A stretch of DNA of 8,666 nt, from NCBI GenBank assembly GCA_030916665.1, contig JAUPWC010000214.1, forward strand, positions 1 to 8,666. Reading direction: 5' to 3'. Position 1 is the first letter of the stretch. Each line of letters begins with the position of its first letter. Made by a program: the position numbers and the translations under genes. The DNA is from Verrucomicrobiota bacterium (GTDB lineage Bacteria > Verrucomicrobiota > Verrucomicrobiia > Opitutales > Opitutaceae). This document shows, in pieces, positions 1 to 6,235 of this stretch. The notes under the pieces are model-generated. The model was not told the origin of the DNA and ran no database searches. It saw only the letters and a list, made by a program, of their open reading frames with translations.

Positions 1-329
1 GCGGGATACCACTGCCACATGCGGCCGACGAGATAGGCGTCGCCGCCGGCCGGCGGTTCCACAATGGGCAGCTCGGCCGCGAAGGCGTTGGCCGTGGGAT
101 TCTTGAAGGTGCCGACACGGTTGGCCGCGACGAACTTCTCCGTGCGGGCGAGGAAGTCGGCGGGCTTGACCGAGTAGGCTTCGCCGGAGCTGTTCTGTTT
201 GCCGCGGAAATGCCAGTAGGGCATCATCAGCGACATCACGAAGCACCAGACGAGCGCGACCCCGAGCCAGAGTTTTTCATGGCCGGCGGGGGCGTGGAAC
301 CAAGGGGAGGTGAGTGGACGTAGGCTCAT
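1..329 (-). CDS. Cytochrome c oxidase subunit II-like protein (partial, C-terminus outside window)
   Basis: This is the first 109 residues of a protein that runs off the left edge. A soluble start of about 18 residues is followed by one membrane helix (about 20-38). Then comes a periplasmic stretch ending in GRMWQWYP (102-109). That motif resembles the aromatic segment in front of the cupredoxin domain of oxidase subunit II and of the subunit II partners of some NO reductases. The CuA ligands would lie outside the window, so I cannot tell whether a CuA site is present. The ATG at 329 follows the stop of the 49-residue membrane protein by 12 bases. No Shine-Dalgarno sequence is visible, so translation may be coupled. 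It is the third gene of the unit that starts with the oxidase subunit I-like gene, and is probably that protein's partner subunit. Subunit II-like is fairly secure; the exact complex is inferred. Confidence 0.75.
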   Translation of the reverse strand, partial: MSLRPLTSPWFHAPAGHEKLWLGVALVWCFVMSLMMPYWHFRGKQNSSGEAYSVKPADFLARTEKFVAANRVGTFKNPTANAFAAELPIVEPPAGGDAYLVGRMWQWYP

Positions 330-341
330 GGCGGGGGCGGT

Positions 342-491
342 TCAGGGGAGCTGCGCGGGCTTGATGAACAGGAGTTCGATCCAGCCCCACGCGGTGTAGG
401 ACAGAAAGGGCACGAGGACGCCGAGGGCCAGGAGCAGCCACGGATTATCGAGAACCTTCTGCCAGGGGTGTTTTTCTGATTCGTTTTTCAT
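342..491 (-). CDS. Small single-helix membrane protein (49 aa), probable accessory subunit
   Basis: This 49-residue protein starts MKNESEKHPW and has a charged N-terminal segment of about 15 residues. A single hydrophobic helix (about 17-44) follows, then a short tail, KPAQLP. Its ATG (489-491) overlaps the TGA of the oxidase subunit I-like gene (488-490) as ATGA, and the subunit II-like gene begins 12 bases after its stop. A longer open frame runs upstream to 839, but it lies antisense-free only by chance inside the subunit I-like gene and is arginine/proline-rich, so the short form is preferred. Wedged between subunits I and II, it is likely a small structural or assembly subunit of the same complex. 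This inference rests on gene order and membrane character only. I do not recognise a named family. Confidence 0.7.
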   Translation of the reverse strand: MKNESEKHPWQKVLDNPWLLLALGVLVPFLSYTAWGWIELLFIKPAQLP

Positions 492-1906
492 GGTGCGGGG
501 GAGAGGGGACGGGCGCGCCAGGCCGCGAGACCGCGGAGCATGACGGCGAGAAAAAGAAGGCCGCCGGCCACGGCCACGAGGCCGCCGAGGCCCATGACGC
601 CGAGGCCGAGGTATTCGCCGAGCGAACGCACGTGCTGTTCGGCGCCGTATTGTTTGCGCCCGAGGCCGAAGGCACCCGCCAGCGCGAAGCCGAGGCCAAA
701 CACGGCCTGCCCTGCGCCGAAGAGCAGGAGCTGCCAGCGGATGAGCCGGGCCGACGGGGCCGGAGCACGCGGCGCGGCCTCGCGACTGAAGTCGTAGGCC
801 GCGGTCATGAGCGCGAGTGTGACCGCGCCGATGGCGCAATGGTAATGGCCCGGCACCAGCGTGCTGGAACCGCGAATGAAGGCGCCGAGCCCAAAGCCCA
901 GCACCGTGAGGAAGGCGCTGCCGGCGAGACCGACGAGGCGCCAGCGTCCTTCAGCGGAACGATCCGCCCAGTGCAGCACCACCTGCCGGATGCCCAGACC
1001 GAGCACGATCAGCACGACCGGGAAAATCGTCCAGCGCATGAGCTGCGTCGCGATCTCGGAATACGCCGGACGCGATGTGCCACCCCAGGCGAGGATCGGC
1101 ATCACCATTTGCGGCAGCACCAACGCAACGAACAGCCAGCGGATGGCGGCCGGCGAAACGACGCTTTGCCCGGACCAGCGGCGCAGGAGCCAGAGCCAGA
1201 GACCGAGCATGAGGGCGACGTTGCCGACCTGCATGACGTGTCCGCCGCCCCACGCCACCAGCTCGTAGTAGCCGATGGCCGGCAGGCCCGGCAGCGTCGC
1301 GTGCCAGGCCGCGGCGAAGGTCACCAACGCAATCAGGTGCGCCGCGGCCGAGGCGCGCAACGCGACGAGCGCGTCATCGGGCAACGCGGCCGACGGCGCC
1401 GACGGCACCGCGAGCGCGCCCGCGAAATACAGTCCGCCGCCCGCAAACCACGCGACCAGGCCCGCGAGAAACACCGGGTGATCCACCACCGGCACGTAGT
1501 TGGCGAGAATGGGCTGGGCGCCGGGCATCACCGCCCCGGCCAGCAGGCCGACGATGCCGAGGCCGGCCAGCACGACCGCAGCGAGCGTGAGCCCGCGCGG
1601 CACGCGCGAGCCGACGGCCCACGCGAGGTAGGCCAGCGTGCCCGCTTGGAACCAGATGACGATCGCCAGATCCACATGCACAACGAGCGCACGCTTGAAG
1701 AACAGCGGGTCGGTGAACAGCCAGCCGAGGAACGGCAGGCGCCCGACGACCAGCAGCAGCGAAAGCAGCCCCGCGAGCACGAGGCTGCCGATGCCGAACG
1801 CAAACCATCCGCGCGCCGCCGCGGGAAACCGCGCGTCCGCCGCCGCCACCGCCGGAGGCGGGGCGAACGTTGGGGACGCGAGGGGAATGGCGGCCGGGGC
1901 GGACAT
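488..1906 (-). CDS. Heme-copper oxidase subunit I homologue lacking the helix VII His pair
   Basis: This 472-residue, 12-helix membrane protein of the cbb3/NOR-like COX1 superfamily has a Pro/Ala-rich N-terminus of about 30 residues. Visible ligands are H77 in helix II (VVHVDLAIV, low-spin heme), H223 in helix VI (WGGGHVMQ, the first CuB/FeB ligand position) and H354 and H356 in helix X (PGHYHCAIG, high- and low-spin heme). Helix VII and its loop should carry two adjacent histidines but read LAWGGTSRPAYSEI (272-285), with none. Neither the oxidase HxxxY nor the cNOR HLWVE pattern is present after H223. The protein could therefore be heme-only, or bind metal differently. I vaguely recall similar 'cbb3-type subunit I' proteins in other bacteria, so it may belong to an existing uncharacterised family. 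The ATG at 1906 is the only sensible start; the next Met is residue 127. It is the first gene of a three-gene unit behind a Crp/Fnr-type promoter. Confidence 0.8.
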   Translation of the reverse strand: MSAPAAIPLASPTFAPPPAVAAADARFPAAARGWFAFGIGSLVLAGLLSLLLVVGRLPFLGWLFTDPLFFKRALVVHVDLAIVIWFQAGTLAYLAWAVGSRVPRGLTLAAVVLAGLGIVGLLAGAVMPGAQPILANYVPVVDHPVFLAGLVAWFAGGGLYFAGALAVPSAPSAALPDDALVALRASAAAHLIALVTFAAAWHATLPGLPAIGYYELVAWGGGHVMQVGNVALMLGLWLWLLRRWSGQSVVSPAAIRWLFVALVLPQMVMPILAWGGTSRPAYSEIATQLMRWTIFPVVLIVLGLGIRQVVLHWADRSAEGRWRLVGLAGSAFLTVLGFGLGAFIRGSSTLVPGHYHCAIGAVTLALMTAAYDFSREAAPRAPAPSARLIRWQLLLFGAGQAVFGLGFALAGAFGLGRKQYGAEQHVRSLGEYLGLGVMGLGGLVAVAGGLLFLAVMLRGLAAWRARPLSPAP

Positions 1907-1913
1907 CGCAATG

Positions 1914-1955
1914 GTTGTAGCAGACCGCGCGGCGCGCGGCCTTGACGCGCATCAA
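1914..1955 (-). promoter_or_regulatory. FNR/DNR/NnrR-type class II promoter of the oxidase-like operon
   Basis: The 14-base half-palindrome TTGAC-GCGC-ATCAA lies at 1942-1955. If the box is centred at -41.5, transcription starts at 1907. A -10-like hexamer TACAAC (1914-1919 read on the minus strand) then falls exactly at -12 to -7. The oxidase-like ATG is at 1906, so the mRNA would have almost no leader, which agrees with the absence of a Shine-Dalgarno sequence. The box also overlaps the TGA of the azurin gene (1952-1954). The regulator itself is not in the window. Confidence 0.72.
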
Positions 1956-2461
1956 GGCTTGGGTGCCACGATGAGCTTGCCCTTCATGAGCGCGGCGTGG
2001 CCGGGGAAGGTGCAGACGAAGGGATATTCCCCGGGAGCGGGGGCGGTGAACTCGACGGTGTCGCTCTCGTTGGGTCCGAGCAGCTTGGTGTGGGCGACCA
2101 CCTTGGAAGCGTCGGCGGGCTGGTGTTCGGGCGCGCGGGCGGCGGCGGTTTGCGCCAGCGCGAGCACCTCGCTGTCGGTCATCGGGACGAGCAGCACCCA
2201 GTTGTGGCCCATGGCCTGCTTGGGCATGCGGCCGACGTTCTTGAACGTCACGCGCACCTTTTCGCCGGCCACGGCACGGATCTCGGTGACGTTGAATTTC
2301 ATGGTGTCGTCGGCCGTGATGCTGACGGTCTTGACGCCGTCGGCGGCAGGGGCTTGGGCCGCGGCCGTCGCGGCGGCGGGAGCTTCGGATTTGCCGCAAC
2401 CGGTGAGCGACAGGGCGGCCACGGCAACGAGCGGAAGGAACAGGGAGGGTAGGGCTTTCAT
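1952..2461 (-). CDS. Azurin-family blue copper lipoprotein
   Basis: This 169-residue type 1 copper protein is the likely electron donor to NirK. The signal sequence ends in a lipobox, LSLTGC, with the lipidated Cys at 22. An Ala/Pro-rich tether (about 25-42) follows, then an azurin domain (about 43-169). The ligands are all present: H86 in MGHNW (with the G85 carbonyl position), and C150, H155 and M159 in CTFPGHAALMKG. Most azurins are soluble and periplasmic, so the lipid anchor and tether are a variation that would keep it at a membrane. A GTG nine bases upstream (2470) could extend it, but the predicted transcription start at 2462 lies downstream of that GTG, so the ATG at 2461 is preferred. 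It stands between the nirK cluster and the oxidase-like operon with its own Crp/Fnr-type promoter. It could serve either system or link them. Confidence 0.93.
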   Translation of the reverse strand: MKALPSLFLPLVAVAALSLTGCGKSEAPAAATAAAQAPAADGVKTVSITADDTMKFNVTEIRAVAGEKVRVTFKNVGRMPKQAMGHNWVLLVPMTDSEVLALAQTAAARAPEHQPADASKVVAHTKLLGPNESDTVEFTAPAPGEYPFVCTFPGHAALMKGKLIVAPKP

Positions 2462-2468
2462 CACCCCC

Positions 2469-2510
2469 ACCCTAACGCTCAGTGCGTATTCACGCCTTGA
2501 TGCGGATCAA
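2469..2510 (-). promoter_or_regulatory. FNR/DNR/NnrR-type class II promoter of the azurin gene
   Basis: A perfect 14-base palindrome, TTGAT-GCGG-ATCAA, lies at 2497-2510. Centring it at -41.5 puts the start of transcription at 2462, one base before the azurin ATG at 2461. The -12 to -7 hexamer is TAGGGT (2469-2474 on the minus strand), matching positions 1, 2 and 6 of TATAAT. Box-to-ATG spacing (42.5) is identical to that of the oxidase-like operon. The TGA of the upstream gene (2507-2509) lies inside the box. Confidence 0.78.
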
Positions 2511-2935
2511 GCCGGTGACGATTCGGTGCAAAGACACTGGCAGACACCGTCGAGCAGCAGGATTTCGCGGTGGGCGACGCCGCGCATGCGCTCGCAAAGT
2601 TCGCCGACCTGCGCGACGCGCAGCTGCGTGTCGAGGGAGGGATCGGCCGCCTGCGCCCAGATGAGCGCCTCAAGGAGCGCCTGCTCCAGCGTGGCGAAAT
2701 AGGGACGCAGCGGGTTCCAGTCACACCGCCCCGGCAGCGGGCCGGTGGCCGCGGCGGCCTTGCGCACCGGCGGCTTCGGAGCCAGCACCTCGTCGAGCGT
2801 GTGGTCGAAGAGATGCACCAGGATGTCGGGCGTGGCCAGCGCCGTGGCGGGTTTTTCGAGGCGCAAAAGCGCCTCCCAACGGGCCCGGATCTCGGGCCGG
2901 CGTTGGCCGAGGATCTGCGGCAGCTCCGTGGTCAT
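2507..2935 (-). CDS. Hypothetical helical protein with Cys-rich C-terminus
   Basis: This 142-residue protein has no signal peptide or membrane helix, so it is probably cytoplasmic and mostly alpha-helical. The N-terminal part (about 5-52) has an IRARWEALL...LVHLFDHTLDEVL pattern. It faintly recalls the RsbRD N-terminal helical sensor domain, but this is a weak impression. A short Ala/Pro linker (about 52-68) leads to a second helical part (75-130). Cysteines are C71, C114, C132, C134 and C136; the last three form CQCLC near the C-terminus, a possible metal or redox site. The open frame extends upstream to 3337, but that extension is arginine-rich shadow of the sco gene. MTTELPQILGQRR at 2935 is the natural start. 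The gene follows sco by 130 bases in the nirK cluster, and its stop lies inside the azurin regulatory box. A sensory or copper-handling role is speculation. Confidence 0.72.
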   Translation of the reverse strand: MTTELPQILGQRRPEIRARWEALLRLEKPATALATPDILVHLFDHTLDEVLAPKPPVRKAAAATGPLPGRCDWNPLRPYFATLEQALLEALIWAQAADPSLDTQLRVAQVGELCERMRGVAHREILLLDGVCQCLCTESSPA

Positions 2936-3065
2936 GGCGGATGGCAAGGGTGGCAAAGGCTGCCCGAGCCGCAGGAAGAGGAAGCCCCGGACAATAGACC
3001 CGGGCCACTGGCAACGAAATACCTGGCGACCTGCGGCATCTGTCGGTCTGACCCGAGCCCCCGGT

Positions 3066-3881
3066 TCAACGCGAGACGGCCACGATGGCCTGCGCCGCCT
3101 CGTCGAGGCCGCCCTGGAGGCCGGTGCGCTGGTGCACCACCTCGCCGCCCGGGTTAAGGATGGAGATGAGATTGGAGTGCGCGAACTGGCCGTCGGCCTC
3201 CAGCTTGAACTTGACCCCGAGGAGGGCCGCGAGTTCGCGCACCGCATCATCGTCGCCGTGAAGCAGCGTCCATTGCGCATCGAGTTGGCGCTCCTCGCGG
3301 TATTTGGCCAGGGCGGCCGGCGTGTCGCGGGCCACATCGAAGGAGACGAGCACGAAAGCGGCCTGGTCGCGGATTTCGGCCGGCAGCTTGGCGCGGATGG
3401 CCTGCATGTCGGTCAGCAGCAGGGGGCAGGCATAGCCGCAGGAGGCGAAGAACATCGTGAGCACGACGGGCCGGCCGCGCAGCGAAGCAAGGGTGAAGGG
3501 TCGGTCGCGGTCGTCGGTGAAGCCGACCTCGAGCTGGTAGAGTGATTCACTGCTGAAATTTTGGATTTTCGATTCTCGATTTTCGATTTCGGCGCAGCAG
3601 GCGTCCGGTTTTTTGGCGACGGGCACCTCGACGGCGCAGCACGCCGCGGGCTTGGGTTTCTCGACCTGGGCGCAGCAGGCGGCGGGTTTTGCCTTTTCGG
3701 CGCAGCACGCGGCCGGGGCGTCAGATTTTTCCGCGCAGCAGGCGGCCTTGTCCGCCTTTTCATCGGAGGTGCAGCAGGCGGCCTTCGGCTTGGCATCGGC
3801 CGCGCAGCAGGCGGCGGGCTGGTCGGCGGCCGTGAGGCCGGCGGTGAGCACGAGCGAAAGGAGGGCGAGTTTCGTTTTCAT
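3066..3881 (-). CDS. SCO1/SenC-family copper chaperone with N-terminal Cys-Cys repeats
   Basis: This is a 271-residue exported protein. A Sec signal (about 1-19, MKTKLALLSLVLTAGLTAA) is followed by a region with seven ACC-type dipeptides, at residues 25-26, 36-37, 48-49, 59-60, 69-70, 81-82 and 95-96, spaced by short Lys/Glu/Ala/Pro stretches. A linker rich in Asn, Lys and Ile (about 98-108) leads to a thioredoxin-fold SCO domain (about 112-271). The SCO copper ligands are present: C148 and C152 in CGYACP, and H236 in FAHSN. SCO proteins deliver copper to the CuA site of oxidase subunit II or act as thiol reductants. The extra 14 cysteines suggest copper binding or storage. The ATG (3879-3881) overlaps the nirV TGA as ATGA, so co-translation is likely. 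A longer open frame to 4322 is only the nirV shadow. Candidate clients are NirK, azurin and the subunit II-like protein. Confidence 0.9.
   Translation of the reverse strand: MKTKLALLSLVLTAGLTAADQPAACCAADAKPKAACCTSDEKADKAACCAEKSDAPAACCAEKAKPAACCAQVEKPKPAACCAVEVPVAKKPDACCAEIENRESKIQNFSSESLYQLEVGFTDDRDRPFTLASLRGRPVVLTMFFASCGYACPLLLTDMQAIRAKLPAEIRDQAAFVLVSFDVARDTPAALAKYREERQLDAQWTLLHGDDDAVRELAALLGVKFKLEADGQFAHSNLISILNPGGEVVHQRTGLQGGLDEAAQAIVAVSR
3564..3591. repeat. A+T-rich tandem repeat inside the sco linker
   Basis: Two adjacent 14-base units, GATTTTCGATTCTC and GATTTTCGATTTCG, sit in an A+T-rich patch (about 3553-3591) within otherwise very GC-rich coding sequence. They encode part of the sco linker (residues about 98-108, ENRESKIQN). 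From memory, ENRxSKIxN peptides arising from such mini-repeats are common in Verrucomicrobiota and Planctomycetota, which suggests a mobile or expanding simple repeat captured between two domains. Confidence 0.6.
3592..3817. repeat. Seven-copy degenerate repeat encoding the Cys-Cys units of sco
   Basis: Seven copies related to GCGCAGCAGGCGGC (plus-strand sense) are spaced 30-42 bases apart. Each encodes an (A/D)ACC unit on the minus strand. Spacing always preserves the frame, and the spacers differ in sequence. This fits an old in-frame expansion kept under selection for the paired cysteines. Confidence 0.75.
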
Positions 3882-4675
3882 GGGATTGATTGCGCGCAGC
3901 GGAAGCCCAGCGAGGTGGTGGTGTTGTTGGCCTTGAGGGAGGAGCGCAGGGCGGTGCGCATGAAGGCGGCGTAGTCGCTGGTCTCCCTGGCCCCGGCGGC
4001 GCCGGCGCCGCAGAAGAGATCGCGCTCTAGACCGCCGTCGGCGCGCGATTCGCCGGTGACCATGGCGGTGTTGAAATCGTCCACCCACTCCCACACGAGG
4101 CCATGGAGGCCGCGCACGCCGTGCAGCGTGGGTTTGGCCGTGGCGACGGTGGGCTGCACCTCGGGCACGGGGCGGGCCAGCCAGGCGTAGAGGTCGCGGT
4201 TGAAGTCGGGTTCGTCCTTGCCGGTGGCCGTCTTGTAGCCGGCGGCGGCGGCGAGTTCCCACTCGGCGGTGGTGGGCAGGCGCTTGCCGACCCAGCGGGC
4301 ATAGGCGCGCGCGGCGAACCACGAGACGCGCACGACCGGCGCAGCGAGCGGGGCGCGGGCGCCCGGCTCAAGATCACCGGCCCAGTGATCGAGGTAGGAG
4401 GTGTCGGCGAAGAGCCGGCTCACGGCGGAGCGGCGCCACTTCGGGTTGGCCGTGACGAAGGCGAGGAAGTCGGCGTTGGTGACAGGCGCGGTGTCGAGCC
4501 GGAAGGCGGCAACGGGCACCTGCTCGGGGTCCTTGGTCGAGCGTTGTTGAGGCACATAGGCCCCCGCCGGGACGGTTTGCATTGCGGCGGGGGCAACCGG
4601 GTCTGTGCCGGCACACCGGCCCGCCGCGGCGCTGACGAAGGCCAGGACCAGGAAAATGCGGCGGGCGATGGGCAT
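3878..4675 (-). CDS. nirV: NirV, formylglycine-generating-enzyme-like NirK partner
   Basis: This 265-residue protein of the SUMF1/FGE-sulfatase fold commonly lies directly behind nirK. A Sec-type signal (about 1-22, RRIFLVLAFVSAAAG) suggests periplasmic location. FGE-fold signatures follow: VPAGAY (35-40), TAPVTNADFLAF (62-73), PVVRVSWFAARAYARWVGKR (113-132), LPTTAEWELAAAAG (133-146), GLVWEWVDDF (192-201) and the C-terminal block FCGAGAAGARETSDYAAFMR through LGFRCA (221-261). Only C222 and C260 occur near the FGE active-site region; the close Cys pair of copper-binding FGEs is not apparent. True formylglycine formation is therefore unlikely; the precise role of NirV is unsettled. The frame extends to a TTG at 4717 overlapping the nirK stop, but the ATG at 4675 gives a clean signal peptide and is preferred. 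The gene follows nirK by 38 bases and overlaps sco by four. Confidence 0.88.
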   Translation of the reverse strand: MPIARRIFLVLAFVSAAAGRCAGTDPVAPAAMQTVPAGAYVPQQRSTKDPEQVPVAAFRLDTAPVTNADFLAFVTANPKWRRSAVSRLFADTSYLDHWAGDLEPGARAPLAAPVVRVSWFAARAYARWVGKRLPTTAEWELAAAAGYKTATGKDEPDFNRDLYAWLARPVPEVQPTVATAKPTLHGVRGLHGLVWEWVDDFNTAMVTGESRADGGLERDLFCGAGAAGARETSDYAAFMRTALRSSLKANNTTTSLGFRCAQSIP

Positions 4676-4713
4676 CGGGAAGCGGGGCGGGAGGATGGCT
4701 CCCGCCCGCGGGA

Positions 4714-6213
4714 TCAATGCGTCTCGTTCTTCACGCGGCGGACATCGTCCACCGTGGTGGCGGGACCCTCATTGCCCCAGCTGTTGGACACATAGGTCAG
4801 GACGTCGGCGATCTGCTCGTCGGTGAGCGGCTGAGGCGGCATGGCGCTGTTGTAGTTCACGCCGTTGACCGTGACCGGGCCGGTGAGCCCCTTGAGCACG
4901 ATGCGGATGGCGCGATCGCGGTCGGCCTTGAGGTAATCGGAGCCGGCGAGCGGCGGGAAGACGTTGGCCATGCCTTTGCCGTCGGGCAGATGGCAGGCGA
5001 AGCAGCTCTGCATGTAAACCTGCTTGCCGCGCTCGAGCTGCACTTCCTTGGTGAGGCTGGCGATGGCGGGGTTGGACTTGATTTCGGCCTCGATCTTGGC
5101 CTTCAGCTCAGCCTCGCGTTTGGCGGAGGCGGAACCTTCCTCGGCGGCGGAGCCGAAATACACGGCATCGATCTCCTTGCCGGAGTAGATGACGCGGTCC
5201 TCGGGACCGGAGCTCTTGAGCATGCCGATGGCTCCCTTGTTGAAGGCGCGGCTGAGCGAGTGGTCCACGAGCACGTAGGTTCCGGGCACGTCCACCTTGA
5301 ACTCGACAATGGCCGAGCCGCCCGACGGGACCATCGTGGTCTGAACGTGTTCCTGGGCGTATTTCATGCCGCCCTCGGTCCAGACCTTGTCGAAGATCTC
5401 GCCGATGACATGGAAGGACGACGTAAGATTGGGACCGCCCACACCGAAATAGACGCGCACGTGGTCACCGACCTTGGTATCGAGGGCCTTGTCGCCCACG
5501 AGCGAACCGACGGAGCCGTTGAAGAGCACGTAAGTGGGGTGCTCGTCAATGGACTTGGCCATGTCGAAGGTCTGCAGGCCGGAGGCGCCGTAGCCACCCT
5601 GGGTGTAGAACTCGCCCTGCATGACATAGAACTCCTTGTCCACGGGCGGCAGACCGTCCTTGGGTTCGACGAGGATGAGGCCATACATGCCGTTGCCGAT
5701 GTGCATGGGCACGGGGGCGGTGGCGCAGTGATAGACATAGAGGCCGGGGTTGAGGGCCTTGAAGGTGAACTTCGAGCTGTGGCCCGGCGCGGTGAACGTC
5801 GAGGCCGCACCGCCGCCGGGGCCGGTGACGGCGTGCAGGTCAATGTTGTGCGGGAGCTTCGAGGAGGGGTGGTTGTTGAGGTGGAACTCGACGACATCGC
5901 CCTCACGGATGCGGATGAACGAGCCGGGCACGGAGCCGCCGTAGGTCCAGAACGTGTATTCGGCACCGTCGGCGATGCGCATGACGACCTCGCGCACCTC
6001 GAGGTTCACGACGACGCGGGCGGCGTGCTTGCGCTTGATGGACGGCGGCACATGCGGCGGCGCGGTGAGGATGGCCTGCTCGACGGGCAGGGCCTGCACG
6101 TCGGGCGGGAGCACGACCGGGCCTTGCACGGAGGTCGGGCCCTCGGAGGCGAAAGCGGGCGCAGCGAGCGCCAGCGCGAGGAGAGCAGCGGGGATTACGC
6201 GGGATGTTTTCAT
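4714..6213 (-). CDS. nirK: Copper nitrite reductase with fused C-terminal cytochrome c domain
   Basis: This 499-residue periplasmic enzyme reduces nitrite to nitric oxide. A Sec signal ends near residue 23 (AFAS). Two cupredoxin domains span about 60-345. Type 1 copper ligands are H122, C163, H171 and M176. Type 2 ligands are H127, H162 and H318 (VDHSLSR). The catalytic pair is D125 (PHNIDLH) and H268 (SSFHVIG). An Ala/Glu/Lys-rich, probably helical linker (about 355-390) leads to a class I cytochrome c domain (about 391-480) with CFACH (404-408) and the likely axial M458 in NSAMPP. This architecture matches the cytochrome-tethered NirKs known from Ralstonia and Pseudoalteromonas, in which the heme passes electrons to the type 1 site. 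All key residues are intact, so it should be active. It is the first gene ahead of nirV, sco and the helical protein, with a Crp/Fnr-type promoter upstream and no Shine-Dalgarno sequence. Confidence 0.97.
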   Translation of the reverse strand: MKTSRVIPAALLALALAAPAFASEGPTSVQGPVVLPPDVQALPVEQAILTAPPHVPPSIKRKHAARVVVNLEVREVVMRIADGAEYTFWTYGGSVPGSFIRIREGDVVEFHLNNHPSSKLPHNIDLHAVTGPGGGAASTFTAPGHSSKFTFKALNPGLYVYHCATAPVPMHIGNGMYGLILVEPKDGLPPVDKEFYVMQGEFYTQGGYGASGLQTFDMAKSIDEHPTYVLFNGSVGSLVGDKALDTKVGDHVRVYFGVGGPNLTSSFHVIGEIFDKVWTEGGMKYAQEHVQTTMVPSGGSAIVEFKVDVPGTYVLVDHSLSRAFNKGAIGMLKSSGPEDRVIYSGKEIDAVYFGSAAEEGSASAKREAELKAKIEAEIKSNPAIASLTKEVQLERGKQVYMQSCFACHLPDGKGMANVFPPLAGSDYLKADRDRAIRIVLKGLTGPVTVNGVNYNSAMPPQPLTDEQIADVLTYVSNSWGNEGPATTVDDVRRVKNETH

Positions 6214-6235
6214 GGCGTTTGGGTTTTCAGGTTAA

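Noticed and set aside
492..839. 165-residue version of the small membrane protein
   Set aside because: The extra N-terminal residues are an Arg-rich frame inside the oxidase-like gene; the ATG at 491 fits the operon overlap.
632..1945. 437-residue open frame on the plus strand
   Set aside because: It is antisense to the oxidase-like gene, rich in Arg, Gln, Glu and His, has no coherent domain or membrane pattern, and is the expected shadow of a GC-rich gene.
2936..3337. N-terminal extension of the helical protein to 276 residues
   Set aside because: The extension reads another frame of sco, is Arg/Ser/Pro-rich and changes style abruptly at MTTELPQ; the ATG at 2935 is the natural start.
3592..3817. 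CRISPR-like spacing of the seven repeats in sco
   Set aside because: The repeats are degenerate, short and in frame in a coding sequence, with Lys/Glu/Ala/Pro-coding spacers; they encode paired cysteines rather than forming an array.
3882..4322. N-terminal extension of the SCO protein to 418 residues
   Set aside because: It overlaps nirV in another frame and has shadow composition. The ATG at 3881 opens into a signal peptide and overlaps the nirV stop as ATGA.
4676..4717. TTG start for nirV overlapping the nirK stop
   Set aside because: It would put 14 residues in front of a clean signal peptide; the ATG at 4675 is more plausible, although coupling through the TTG cannot be fully excluded.
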